A stretch of 64,000 nucleotides of DNA, from the NCBI GenBank assembly GCA_028023455.1, contig JAQFVV010012397.1:4668888-4732887 (forward strand), in the 5' to 3' direction. The notes under the pieces were generated by a model that saw only the letters and a program-made list of their open reading frames with translations, made no database searches and was not told the origin of the DNA. Position numbers and translations under genes: made by a program. The stretch comes from Epiperipatus broadwayi (Eukaryota > Onychophora > Udeonychophora > Euonychophora > Peripatidae). Numbering within the stretch: position 1 is the stretch's first letter; the number at the start of each line of letters is the position of its first letter. Of the stretch, positions 1 to 13,358 are shown one piece after another.

Positions 1-590
1 ATAGCTACAAATCAAATTATAAAATTATTTGAGAAAAAATATGTGATTTTGTTTTTTATTATTCTTAATGCTAAATTGCAGTATTACTGATTTTGATATT
101 GGTTCTTAGTCAGTGTTTAGTTAAAACATATGAGGACTATTAATGCAGGCAGCTGTTATTGAAATATTATTTCCAGCAAGCTTATTTAAATATACAATTG
201 AAAAACTTCATTACATATTTAATATTTTCAGTAACTTATTTGGTTCAGATCTTGTTTTTTTATCATAGACTCAGGCTCATATGCAACTAATTTGAATATT
301 TTGTTTTAAATGTAACATACCCAAGTGAACCTAGCCAGATTAGATTAAATGTAGTTTGTTGGTGCTTTTCCCTTTAAAATATAATGGGGTATATTATCCA
401 ACTATGTACTCATTTTGTAGGACTTTAGTTTGTTGCAGTGAATTTTTGTGGATTCCTCATTGTGACAGATGTGATAATATTCTCAGTCATTTTCTTTTGA
501 TATGAAAATAAAGGAATTTCTTCCTGCAGAGAGTTGATTATTTTTAAGATTTTATTTTATTTAGCACATCATTTTAGTTATTCTACAAGG
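1..590. other. AT-rich non-coding stretch
   Basis: No open frame of note, no tRNA-like box and no recognisable repeat was found here. The sequence is generic AT-rich intergenic or intronic DNA. Confidence 0.5.
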
Positions 591-639
591 AATTAAAATG
601 ATATAATTGGTCAGGTTAAAAACTTTAAGTTTAGATATA

Positions 640-1015
640 TTTTCTTACTGACAACCTTGGCACTAACAAGGGCTTTGAACATTCCATCATCAGATTTTCA
701 ATGAAATGGAAGGCTAAAGAGTTGTGAGTTGGAATAGTTTGAAGCCTGTCCATTAAAGTATATAGATTGGCTATCTTAATATAAAGCTGAATACTGATTA
801 TATATATGTGTGAGGATAGTAATCTAGACCAACTGATGATTGCTGGTTTAGCATGAAATACGTGTATTGGTGATTATTTATCTTTTCAACATGTGTGTGA
901 TCAGGTGGGTCAGCAATATGAGATGGCACTGAGTGGTGGGTCATGTGAAAGTCTGAGTTCGAACCCCGCATATATTACATATATAAATGCAGGTTTAAGC
1001 CTGTACAATATATTT
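640..1015 (+). repeat. SINE-like dispersed repeat, family S2, copy 1
   Basis: This is a copy of a repeat of about 360 bp that also occurs at 57655-58035 (+) and 21120-21430 (-), with partial copies near 3395-3500, 6545-6665 and 57355-57500. Shared landmarks in order are CATCATCAGATTTTCAATGA (about 690), a GGCTATCTTAATATAAAGCT block (about 769), an AACTGATGATTGCTG block and a GTCTGAGTTCGAACCCC block resembling a pol III B box (about 951-967). The B-box-like motif lies at the 3' end rather than in a 5' head, so this is not a standard tRNA SINE layout. Family assignment is mine, by eye, and the precise ends are uncertain. Confidence 0.7.
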
Positions 1016-2945
1016 ACTGAAAGAAAGTAAATTGATTCTCTTTTTTTAGAATAACTTTACTTAACACTCACAACTTGTTATTTTTCAGTTAACTAGATAT
1101 TCAAGGATCGAAAGTCATTATTTTTGCCATATTCCAAAGGAAAAAGAAATGTTTGTAATAAATAAAACACTTTTAAAAATAATTTATTTTTGAAAATCTA
1201 TTAAAACCAAGAAAAGATTCAATTCATATTATCTTATTATTGTAAAAAAAAATACTAGTGTATTTTTGTATGATTATAAAATAATTGACTCAAATATTAT
1301 ATGTGTATGCACAAATACTTCTCTAACTCTTATACACACAATAGTATATATATCTTAAATGGTAAAAAAATTAATAAATTAAAAAATAATAATAATTATT
1401 AATTTTGATCAATTATTCTTGAATTGATTATTATAAAGTGTTAATATGGAATTAATCTGTGTGTACACATTTTTTTTGTCAGTTTCATTTTTACATGGAA
1501 GAATCTTTTTACTATATATATAAAATGTCCGTTAATTAGAATAAAATTGTAATCATAATAAAAATATTAAAATATAACTGCAATAAACTATTATAAACAG
1601 TCTTTCAATCTGCATAAGTACTTTCGGTTAATTTCTTAAACTTGCTTCAACTGCCATTAAATTCAATAATAATGCTAAAAATGAATAGATAGATAAATAG
1701 GCATTTAAAAAGACACTGAAATTTAAAATATTCTATTTACTAATGAAAGTAGGAACTTTTGCAATAACATTTCATAACAAAATTGTGATATGAAGGATCT
1801 AATGAGATATCTAGTGAGAAATTGATCTTAAATGAGATATAGACAATGACATTTTAGTGAGAACATTAGTAAAGTACTCACTGTAGCTATAAGTTTGAAC
1901 AGCAGGAACAAAAGAGTAAAATAACTCATATCTTTTGCAGGGTTTGAATAAATCTGAACTACATTTAATGAAAAAAGGAAATATTCAAAATATAAATAAT
2001 AAAAAGGCCTATACTATCTATTAATAGTTATTTTGCTTAAATTTGTATTTTTTGTTTTGTTTTATCTTCTATAAATAAAATAATTATTATGTTATTATAA
2101 ATAACTATCATTCCTATTAATTATTAAACATAAAGTTGTTGATTTTAAAAAATTTAATAATATACCTATTAATATTTTGTCATTTTAATTATCTTTTTAA
2201 ATCATTTTAAAAATATTATATATATATTAGAGATGAAATAAACATTTTCATTTTAAAAATGCATCATTTACTAAATTGTGTCAGTGACACTTTTCGGTTC
2301 CAAAACTAACTGTTGAAATTGTCAAAAATAAAGTGATATATGGTACTGAGAAATAATTATGAAAAATTGCTGTGACTATTATGGGAAAAGAAATCAAAGT
2401 AAGTGTAACTGCTGATTACATCTTCAATAAACGTGGAGTGGATCTTTAGATCCAAACCAGCTCTTAATCCTTTGTCACCTAAGATGAAATGACTAGGAAA
2501 AGCTTTTCTTTCTTCCATATCACTAATGCTCCTCAATCAAATAAGAGACAGTTAAATCAGGCCTAAGCTCACAGCTGGAGATTAAACATATAATTGACTA
2601 AAAAGTTTTGACAAACGTTTTTATGAATTGGTTTAATTTATAGAAAAACACACACACACGTATATATATATGCGTACATAGATAAATAAAATCAGAATTT
2701 AAAAATATTTCTCAGTTATTTTACTATCACTTTTCGTATGTACTTTGATTTTTGATATACATATACATGTAAGAATTTTATGTTGTCTGGAGGAATAGAG
2801 TAGCTAGGCAACCGTAATACAACCACGTGATAATACATGATTATGAATGGTAGTAATTTGATATTTCTTCTCTATCCTTTTAACATAATTTATTTTAGCA
2901 TTTATAGTTTCAGAGTTATATCGTAAACGAGTCTTTATATTATCA
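1016..2945. other. AT-rich non-coding stretch
   Basis: Homopolymer runs and short AT motifs only. There are no coding frames, tRNA-like boxes or repeat structures that I can support. Confidence 0.45.
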
Positions 2946-2949
2946 AAAT

Positions 2950-3052
2950 GCATTTTTTTTTCATATGTCATAGCATCATCCGGGAGGCGAACCCACAACC
3001 GTCTGCAAACAACTACTTGCTTGCAAGGTTACTGCGATGACCTCTCGGCTAA
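2950..3052 (-). repeat. Short tRNA-derived SINE, family S1, copy 1
   Basis: On the minus strand the sequence reads like a tRNA: an A box in TTAGCCGAGAGGTCATCG, a TTGCAAGCAAGTAG middle, and a B box in GGGTTCGCCTCCCGG. It then runs straight into ATGACATATGAAAAAAAA, a poly(A) tail. It matches copies at 61978-62090, 34187-34285 and 10866-10965. The element is only about 100 bp, with no body between the tRNA head and the tail. It is not a functional tRNA: there is no convincing anticodon arm and the tail is genomic. Confidence 0.75.
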
Positions 3053-3394
3053 AATATAGAATCTCAGAAAATATAATCAGTCGACATTATTACTGATTTA
3101 ATGACATAAACTCTCGATTATTTAATTATTATAAAAATGCTGTAAGTGATTTTCAACCGATTTTTTTTTTAAATATTAAGGATTAGCTATAGATATAATC
3201 TTATACACATATATCTATATTGTTTGTCATACCGATTAGATGTAACAATTATTCTATTCTATGTATATTAAATATAATTGCTGCAAATTGATATAAAAAT
3301 ATCTAGTAAAACAGATTATAGATATAATAAACACCTCCATACTTCCCCATTCTTTTTAAATTCATTTAAATAAAAGTATAATAAAAGACAAATG

Positions 3395-3500
3395 ATCCCA
3401 AGATGCATTTCGTGCTGAACCAGGACTCATCAGTTGGCCCAGGTCACTATCTCTCATATTAATCTTTAACTGAGGTTTAAAGTTTATATCTATGCTAGAC
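3395..3500 (-). repeat. Partial S2 repeat copy
   Basis: Read on the minus strand, the segment contains the S2 blocks GGCCAACTGATGAGTCCTGG and AGCACGAAATGCATCTTGG, matching the copies at about 830-870 and 57880-57920. A nearby piece at about 3555-3595 looks like the upstream S2 block on the opposite strand, so the copy may be rearranged. Confidence 0.5.
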
Positions 3501-4800
3501 ATAATCTCTAGTTTCGATAATGATTAGTAATAATCATTATTGCATTTATCTGAAATGGATGGCGTTAAAGTTGTAAGTGGAGGAAGTTTGACAATGGTAA
3601 ATGAAAATGTAACAATAAAACAGATTACAAATAATTAGAAAAAGCATAAAAAATAAATAAATTAAAGTACGATATTAAAATAAAATTGCTTTTGAGTTGT
3701 ATGTACTCTTGTTAACTTTGTACTTTGTAGCTATTGTAAATGAATTTAAAATTTTTAAAGCCTAACAGAAAAATGTTGTATAATATGCTTTCGCTATTCA
3801 AAATTATGAGATTGCATGCATGATGTAGAGAGTTATTGCTGCAAGACATTATGCACGTAAATAACACATTCACATATTTTCCAAAGTTTGAATTAAATTA
3901 CTTTTACTTTTATTTTTGAATCACTAGCTTTGAATTATTGGCAATTTGATGCTTCTGTTTTTCTAATAATTGATCTTTATAATTAGTATTATTCTGAGTA
4001 CTTCATACGATTATTAATAGAAATCTAATTTTATACTACAACAAAAATGTAAAATTGGATATTTAATAAATGATTATACAAGACAACAGATTATTCAAGA
4101 GAAAATCTATCACCTTCTATATTCTACACATATTTGTTTAGCAATACCAAACAAGAATAAACATTTCATTCAAGGTGATGGGAAAACAGAGTCAAATCAA
4201 TTTGTGTTTTGTATTGACAAAATATGGCTCTTGACTAACTGCTAATCTATTGGTATTGGATCATTTCCTATATAGTCAATATAAACCAAGTGTAATAATT
4301 ATCGATTGTAATATTTATTGAAATTCACATTCTTGTAATTGAAAGTTATTCTATTCTCAGATGCAATTTAAGGAAAACTGACTGGAATCCATATTTTTGA
4401 TATCCTGAATGGAATTTTAGTAAGATATCTCCAATTATCTTTTTCTATATATAGATTTAAAAAACTCATAACAAAATCTGCTAAAGGATTCTTCCTCTGA
4501 GGATATTGAAAATAATTCATTTCAGATTAAAATGTAGTCAGCAGTATTCTCCAATATTTGTTTACAAAGCCTATGGAAAAAAAAAACATTATAAGATATA
4601 GCTGAACATCTTAATCATTTATAAGCTTAATAGTTATAAAAGTTCTTTTAAATAACTATTATTATTGATAATGAAATTGCCTAACTTATACATCAGACCT
4701 CTAAATCCAAGATTTATAGAACAAGAAAAAGTATTAGTAGAGAAGAATTGCAAATTTGTTTTTCATAATGTTATTCTAATATCAACCATATCAACTTAAT
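3501..4800. other. AT-rich non-coding stretch
   Basis: Nothing supportable apart from short similarity to S2 at about 3555-3595. The last few hundred bases may hold the very decayed 5' part of the Jockey-type LINE that becomes readable from about 4800. Confidence 0.4.
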
Positions 4801-6495
4801 AAAATCAGAATAAGTTGTTAAACTTGAATTTTCTCTTGATTGTTTTAATCCAGAAAAGGCCTTAGAGGCATATTAAAATGTAGAATCTAAAGCCAAAGTA
4901 TAGTGGGCAAAATTACTTAGCAACATTGTTCATGTAGAAACTATTCCAAAAATATGGCATAAAAGAAAAAAATTATAATCTGCATTAAAAAAAAGGCATC
5001 AGTGATCTAAAAAATTATCATTCAGTAGCTTTATTACATGTTTTAAAAAAATCATATTAAAAATAATTTTTCAAATAATTAAAATGTATATATCTATAGA
5101 GCAGACTGAGTGTAGATAAGAGGAAGTGAGAGGAAGCTGTTGTGAAAATATTTTATCTTTAACAACTGATATTAAAAAAAGATTCAATATATATTAAAAC
5201 CTGATGACATTTATTGAACTGATCATAGATTATAATTTTGTCTGCAAAAATGCATCTTTAAAAAATTCTAAATCTTTAAATACAGAAAAAACATTTAATT
5301 TAATTTACAAAATAGTCTCTAAAAGTAATATTCAATGAAACTAAATGATAGTGTAATACATACAAAATGTTATCAAATGGTTTAATACAAAATTCATTTC
5401 TCTTGCCTATTATACTTAATATATTTATCAGTGATATTCTATATAATGTTGAAAATTTATCCATGCTGATGATATTATTTTGACTTCAGAAAAAAAGATT
5501 CTTTAATAAAAAAGGAAAGTCTCTCAACAAGAGTATGACAAGTACAGACTTTTTTCCAAAGATTGGAGTCTTATTCCCAATCCAACAAAAATCGTAGGCT
5601 CAATATTTCATCTAAATTCCCCTGTGTAGTTGGGTGCAGTTAGTAGAGTATCTGATTTGGAATTGGGAGATCCCAGGATTGATTCTGATACTAACAGATT
5701 TGGTGTTCAAATTTCTTGTAAACTTTTGAGCAAGAAAATGATAGGTCTTTTTTTTACATAACATAATCTGAATGTAACCTTTTGCAACAATGTATTGAAA
5801 CATAATTCTATTCTATGCTATTTAGGAATAATCATGAAATATAATTCAATTTACTTTCCTCATTTATTTGTGTTTAGATTTAAAATAAGTTCTATGAACC
5901 ACCTTCTTGGAAATCTAGCTGGTACAAACATATTTCACTGGCAAATAGTGCTCATCTCTGTTGGTAAAAATGGCTTGACTAAATTTTGGATACTCAAATA
6001 TTATCCTGAGAAATATTATGATGGACTCAAATATGCTATTTTTCTTTGATTTTTTGTTCTTTTCCATATTCCTTCGCTAGATATTACAAGTTGCCTAATA
6101 GAAAATGTAGAATCACACTTGTCATTTATATAAGATGTAGATGTGTCTTGTAAAACTTGTCTAAAATCAATATCACCTTTTTATATAGTCAACCAAGAAT
6201 CTATAACTGAAGAATTACAGCATAAATTATGGACTTCTTATAAGGTTTCAAATAAATTTTGTCTTTCCAGATCCAGCAGTAAAGCCAACTAGATTTGATC
6301 TTCCAATCTCTTCAACAGCTTCAGAAAAATCTATGTTTAATCACCTATTTTCATTATAAATGGAATTTAATAGATATTAATCTCTGCAGATGTGAATAAA
6401 TTCAGTTCATGAAACACATAATAATTGTCTATCAAATCAATGGCAGAATTGAGGCTATCTCCTGGTTAAAAGCTTTACAATTTCCTTTATGATAA
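4800..6495 (+). pseudogene. Decayed Jockey-type LINE reverse transcriptase, interrupted by a SINE
   Basis: Conceptual translation in shifting frames recovers the order of motifs expected for a Jockey-clade ORF2 protein. These are IPKIWHKRK (about 4942) and NYHSVALLHVL (about 5013), corresponding to the conserved WRxAKVIxxxKPG...YRPISLL region. Next come HADDIILTSEKK (about 5462), the catalytic [F/Y]ADD box, and WSLIPNPTKIVGSIFHLN (about 5563), the W.LKPNPxKT..xxFHLN region. After the SINE come NHLLGNLAGTNIF (about 5897), IPSLDITSCLIENV (about 6069) and TRFDLP (about 6288), a typical C-terminal FDLPRxxW block. Many stops and frameshifts make it inactive. A tRNA-like SINE at 5616-5775 splits it after FHLN. 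The fragment at 52850-53700 is a second copy of the same family. The clade call rests on motif order and is fairly secure; the start is arbitrary. Confidence 0.75.
5616..5775 (+). repeat. tRNA-derived SINE nested in the Jockey LINE
   Basis: The segment contains an A-box-like TGCAGTTAGTAGAGTATC and a B-box-like CCCAGGATTGATTCTG with tRNA-like spacing. A body of about 90 bp follows. It separates two collinear pieces of the LINE, so it inserted after the LINE had landed. It is a different family from the short S1 SINEs. Confidence 0.6.
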
Positions 6496-6544
6496 TAACT
6501 GAAATACAGGTTTATTATATACCTGTATCAATAATATGTAATAT

Positions 6545-6665
6545 ATAGGGTATAAGAGCATAGACTTTCACACAACCCACCACCCTTCACTCTATCTCAT
6601 AACACTGATATAATATGTTGAAAAGGTAAATAATCAACAATACAAGATATTTTGTGAAGCGTTAA
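6545..6665 (-). repeat. Partial S2 repeat copy
   Basis: On the minus strand it reads GATTATTTACCTTTTCAACA followed by GGGTTGTGTGAAAGTCT. These match the 3' third of the S2 copies at about 880-955 and 57925-58010. The B-box-like end is degraded. Confidence 0.55.
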
Positions 6666-6669
6666 GCTG

Positions 6670-7565
6670 CTTTAAAAAATCTGCATGTTAAATAAATAAG
6701 TAATAACATCTATATGCAAGTGGATATTATTATGTGAAAAAATTATGTACAAAGAATAATATTAAAATTTAAGATACAATTTTCATAATGACATCAATTT
6801 ATATAATACTGGAAAAAATATTACAGATTTTAGAATTTTCAATACTAAAGTGAAAGAGAAAATATAATTAATGCCACAAAAATAACAGCAACAATAACAA
6901 AACAACAACAAATCATTAAAACTTTTTAAAATATTTTAAAAATTATTACTTTTATGATTGATTATTAGTTTTAAATTTAAATTTTTAGTAATAGTTTTAT
7001 GAGATGTTCTACTAATATTTAACTAATAAAAGAAAGTAAAATAAATTAATGTCTGGGTCATAATTTTTGTTCTTAAATATTTACTAAAAATAATTTTAAT
7101 AAATTATAATTTTAAAGTGCAAATATATGTTACGACCCGTTTATATATGTACTGTTGAAATACACACACACACATATTATTTTGTATTCAGAAAAATGTT
7201 TAACTTTTTATTTTCCCACTATTAATTAAATAATAATTTATAGGACCTAGAAATTATCAGTTTTCTGATCTTATTCTAGAAAAATAAATTGAGTAATCAA
7301 TAAATAATATTTTTTTACAAACTTAAGTGTAAAATGGGGTAATTTAATAAAAAAAAATATTAAAATTTTATTTTTCAAGGTAGAAATAAAAAGACAAGCA
7401 TTGGCTAACTATAACAAAAGTATCATAAATTTTTTCCACATTTGCTTCAACTTTCAAAATGATATACAGTGAGATGTCATAAATTAGTAAATAGGAGCTA
7501 ATGCTTTGTTTACAATATTCTATCTGCATAGTCCTCTATGTGTACAAATATTTTTTAACGCACAC
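6670..7565. other. AT-rich non-coding stretch
   Basis: Only AT-rich DNA with short CA runs (about 7163) was seen. No coding or repeat structure can be supported. Confidence 0.45.
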
Positions 7566-7570
7566 ATGCA

Positions 7571-8042
<472 letters not shown>

Positions 8043-8140
8043 ACAGATTATTTAAACATATAGGCAACAAATATATTAAGACTAAACAAAAATAATGTGT
8101 ATATGTTCACTCATTACACTTTTGAAAAAACAAACTTACA

Positions 8141-8787
<647 letters not shown>

Positions 8788-8830
8788 TAATATTACAGTT
8801 TATAAAACATAGCACTATATAAAATAAATA

Positions 8831-8899
8831 TCGTCGTCTTCTTCTTTTTCTTCTTCTTCTTCGTCTTCTTCTTCTTCTTCTTCTTCTTCTTATTATTAT

Positions 8900-8967
<68 letters not shown>
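8831..8967. repeat. CTT array changing to TTA and then ATA array
   Basis: A pyrimidine-rich CTT/CGT stretch leads into TTA units that switch to their own complement, ATA units. The TTATTATTATAATAATAA core can fold on itself. It borders the right side of the foldback element at a distance of about 45 bp. Confidence 0.95.
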
Positions 8968-8972
<5 letters not shown>

Positions 8973-10860
8973 TGGATTTATTTTTAATTATTATTATATG
9001 TATGAACAATACATTCTTTTTAAACAAACAGCAAATTTCAAAATATATATTGTTTATTTGAAATTAGATTTTGTAATTTAAACAGTGATAGAGTATCAAA
9101 TTTTAGAGCTTAAGGTCTATGAATCACAACTTAGTCTATGACACTTCTAGTGCACAAATTTTTAATGATCTCCTAAGCAATAAACAATTGGATTAGAGAT
9201 AGAAGAGTTGATTCTGGAGCTTATGTTTCATGGATTGTGATCAAGCTCTCTTTTGATTTTCAAACTTCTTTTAAATTCCCAAGCAATAAACTATTCATTT
9301 TTTAAATCAAATTATTAATTAACATTTTATGTTTTATTCGAAGCACTTCACAAAATCTTTTATAATTTGTAAAATCGGTGCAATTATTAGCTTTATTATA
9401 AAAGCTATTTCAAATAAAATTTTAAATTTTTGAAAAAAAAAAGTTAAAGAAAAAGTTACACTTTCATTGCTTTTATTTAGATTGCAATAAATATAGCAAG
9501 TAAGTTTATATAATTAGAGGGAAAGGGTGAATTTGATAGCATAAAACTTAGAAAGAGCAAAAAGAAAAAGAAAAAGAAAATTGAAGCTTCCAGGCTGAAA
9601 AATTTAATATACATGAAAAATTTTTAATTTCTAATTAATTTAAACATTTTAATGTGTTTCACTTTTTATTTGTTTATTTTTTCCCCTCAATAATGTGTTA
9701 TTAAGGAAATGGATAAAGAATCTCCATGTATACATATACCTTTAATACTTTTCAAAAGATAAATAGCAAAATTTTCAGTGACTAATTAATCATGAGAAGT
9801 TTTTGATAATTTTTTTTTCTATATTTTTTATTGCAAATTGTTTTTTTTATTATATATAAGTTATTTTCCTCATTTGTTTTTAGATTTTAATATTTTGATA
9901 ATAGTATTTTGGTTGCTATTATTATTGTTTCAATGCCTTTAAAATTTTTAAATAGATGTCATTCATATTCCATCTAATTCATGATATATTATTTAATTAT
10001 TTACTAAACAATATAAAAATTTTTAAAAATATTTATTTATTGTTTCAAAACATTTTTTAAAATCTTTCACCTTAAATATTTCCGTTTAAAAAAGGAATAA
10101 TTATCTCAATAAATATGAATATGTATGCCATATTCAACTATAGATATAATGCCAAGGCTTTATCTTGTCAAAGTTTTAAAACTTATTTACGTTTTCTTAT
10201 TAATTAACATACTAATAACTTTACATGATATTATGGCTTATACTTCTAAAAATGTATGTGTGTGTGTAGACGTGTTTATTTAACTTGTTTATAAAGTTTC
10301 TTTCTAAACAGCTTTAGCACTGTCACTCATTTGCCATTTCTTCCTAACACTAATGATTGTAGAATTAGCTTTTAAGTTCTGCATTAAGACGACTCAGAAA
10401 CATGCGAGAAAATTACTGGGGTTTAACAAGAGGAACACAGAAGCAGTAAATGGTTGCAAATGCCAAATAGAACTGTTGATATTTTAAAAATTAAAAACTT
10501 GAAATTCTGAGTAACTGAGTATATTGCAGAAGAAAGAATAATTTGGAATAGCCAAAGAAGACATATAAGTACTTTTTACAACAACTTACACACGTTAGAG
10601 AAAGAGATAAAAAAGATTATCCCTCATAAAATATTTACAGCTACATGATCCCTAATGAGGTAGAACCAGAGTCACTAACATTTTAAGTATCTCCAAAATG
10701 ATAGAAGAATAATTTAGTGCTGCTATAAATAACTTGTAATCCCTTAATACTTTGAATATATACCAAGAAAACATAATGTAATCTTTTAAATAATCAATAA
10801 AATACCTTTGAAAATAATTTAATATAAGCCAATTTTTGATTAAATTGCATAAGATAAAAA
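8968..10860. other. AT-rich non-coding stretch
   Basis: AT-rich, with poly(A/T) runs and a short TG run near 10256. No gene, tRNA-like box or transposon terminus was recognised. Confidence 0.45.
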
Positions 10861-10865
10861 AAAAA

Positions 10866-10965
10866 TTTTTTTTTCATGTGTCAAATGCATTGACGTGGAA
10901 GTGGACTAGGTCCAGCTGCTTAGAAGACAGCTATGCTAACTACTAGGCCACCAATGCTTGACTAA
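10866..10965 (-). repeat. Short tRNA-derived SINE, family S1, copy 2
   Basis: On the minus strand it begins AAGCATTGGTGGCCTAGTAG, the same start as the copy at 34187 (AAGCATTGGTGGCCGAGAGG). It ends GACACATGAAAAAAAA, the shared family tail. The B box is eroded, so this is a diverged member. Confidence 0.65.
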
Positions 10966-11355
10966 GATAAAAAATTAAAACAAAAAAAAGTTAAACTTGA
11001 AATAGAAATATTCTGATTTATTATATAATTATGAGACATATGAAAAAGGCTATTGAACTATATTAAATACTTAATCAGAAAAGCCTTGGAAAACTCAGTA
11101 TTTAGTATTAAAGCATGTTATATCATTTTATATGAGCTTTAATATTTTTTTTATATAATGTCAGTTCAAAGCAACATTTATAATGCAATGATGGTCCCAT
11201 AAATATATAAATGATTAAGATTCTTTTAGTTTTAAGATGACACATAATTGTATTAATGTAAAGCAACTGAAGAGAACATTTTTTTTAAAAGATTTCTGTT
11301 TTGTGGGAGGGAATTCCACTGATTATTTTCTTATACATTAATAATATTTATAGAA

Positions 11356-11361
<6 letters not shown>
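10966..11361. other. AT-rich flank of the gypsy insertion
   Basis: Nothing recognisable before the TA array that hosts the gypsy element. Confidence 0.4.

Positions 11362-11437
<76 letters not shown>
11362..11437. repeat. TA microsatellite, left side of the gypsy target
   Basis: About 75 bp of pure TA. It resumes after the element at 20036-20067, so the retrotransposon inserted inside one TA array. Confidence 0.95.
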
Positions 11438-11440
<3 letters not shown>

Positions 11441-13358
11441 AATGGAAATGGTTTATTTGTTGGTTGATTATTATTTATTAATTTTAGTTCTAGTTTATTT
11501 CTATTATTTTATTTATTTTATCTTACAACATTTTATTTTTCCTTTCATTTATTTATTTATTTATTATTAATTTAGCTATTGCCGAAATATCCCGGACTGA
11601 CCCACAGTTGTAACAGAAAAGGTTTATTTGTTGGTTTTGATTTATTTTAGCTTTCCTTTCTTAGTTCTATTTTATATTTATTATTTTATTTCTTTTTATC
11701 TTATAACATTTTATTCTTCCTTTCATTTACTTATTTATTATCAATTTAGCTATGGCTGAAATATCCCGGCTTAGCCTCCAACTATAATGGATATTGTTTA
11801 TTTAGTTTAGTTTACTACAAATTTTTCAATCATTAATTAATTAGTTAACCAACCCCGTTACAATACAAGCAGAGAGCAAATACAGATACAAATTTACTTT
11901 GTATCTGTATTGACCAAACCCTGAGGCAAAACGTACATATTATCTTGGCGTTATTTTTCCCAGTCAAGCACTCTCGGCTGCTGAACAAGCAAACTATTTC
12001 CAAGAAATTTAACAAATGTCAGTGCTTGCTATTTATTTTTTTTTATAATTGGGAAATTCTCACAAACAAGCTGCACATGAATGCCTTTTAAAATCAGCCT
12101 TACCTTTTGCCTTACCCTTTAATCAATAAATTATAGTCCCCCCCCTGTCGTAGCTTGGTGATAGGAGAATAAAGCAAGTTCACGCAATTTAAGAATAAAT
12201 ATGTTTAATAACACTCACACACATATATAAAAAATACATAATAATAAAAAATACACACTTATATAAATTACATAGCAATGATAAAATAGAGTAAAATACA
12301 TTGAATATTAAAGTTACGTATTTAAGTTCTCCTGAAGTTATATTGGGCAGGGTTCTAAGTCTATCAAGATTATTCCTTCCTAATTAGATTTTATTGTCTA
12401 ATTATTTTCTTCTTTATTTATTATGCTAATATAAAAAATTAAATGCATGCATGCTTTAGTTACCTAAGTTTTCTTTGTGGTTGTTTCCATGGGCAGTTTT
12501 CAAATGCTTGTATTGTCCAGTGGGAGATCATCCCTTCTTTTGTAGAGATGGTATGTCCTTCACACTGTTGGCTTTATTGGTTTCTCTTTGAATTTGATTT
12601 TGTTACTTTCTCATTCTAGTCCTTAGTTCTTCTTGATTCTTTAAGTAGATTTTAAGTTGTTCAGTTACAGAAGCGGTGATCTCTCTAGCAAGTCAGGCAT
12701 AGCTCTTATATATTGTGAGTCAGTGGTCAGATGGGTCGAGTATGAACCTACATCCCTTTATTGCCACTAGCCATGCACTTCTTTCATTTTTCTTTTAGCT
12801 GCTGCTTCTTCAAAATCCTTATTCGTAATCAATCTGGATAAGTGTAATTCTTGTCCTACTGTCCTTTCTTTTGTTTATTGTTTTCTGTAAATTTTTTAAT
12901 TAGTTCTTACTAATTTCCAATGAATTCTTATCAACATATATTTTTAATTAGTGGCTGGAATGTAGGTTTTAATTATCGAACTATAATTATAAAGCTTTTC
13001 CTTCAGATATTAATTCTTCTTTGTCCGTGGAATTCCATTAGTCCAACAGACTTTCACACCTCTAATTTGCATGGCCATATTGTTTTATATTATATATTTC
13101 ATTTAATTTTTACTTAAAGTTTATAATTCATTTTTTTAAGTTTATGTTTACAATTTATTTTAACTTATCACAATATTTTTTAAAGGAGAGAAAGAGACAC
13201 ATATCTTTATGCTCCCCCTCCCCTTCTCTTACTATAAAAAAATCAAAGTAATTTCGACACTTCTGAATCTCAACTTTTTTTAAAATTTCTAGTAGCTAAC
13301 CTATTTACCTTTAGTAATAAATATATATGTGTGATGACAATTTTACATGGTCGTCACA
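11438..13358 (-). repeat. 3' LTR of the gypsy element (left copy)
   Basis: It is collinear with 18126-20035 and clearly diverged from it (I estimate several percent, with indels), so the insertion is old. Read on the minus strand it starts with a terminal hairpin: arms TGTGACGAC and GTCATCACA at 13330-13358. Its last 430 bp contain tandem units of 171 bp (11438-11608) and 174 bp (11609-11782) plus a partial third. Each full unit begins with TGTAAYRG and each contains GAAATATCCCGG. Confidence 0.88.
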
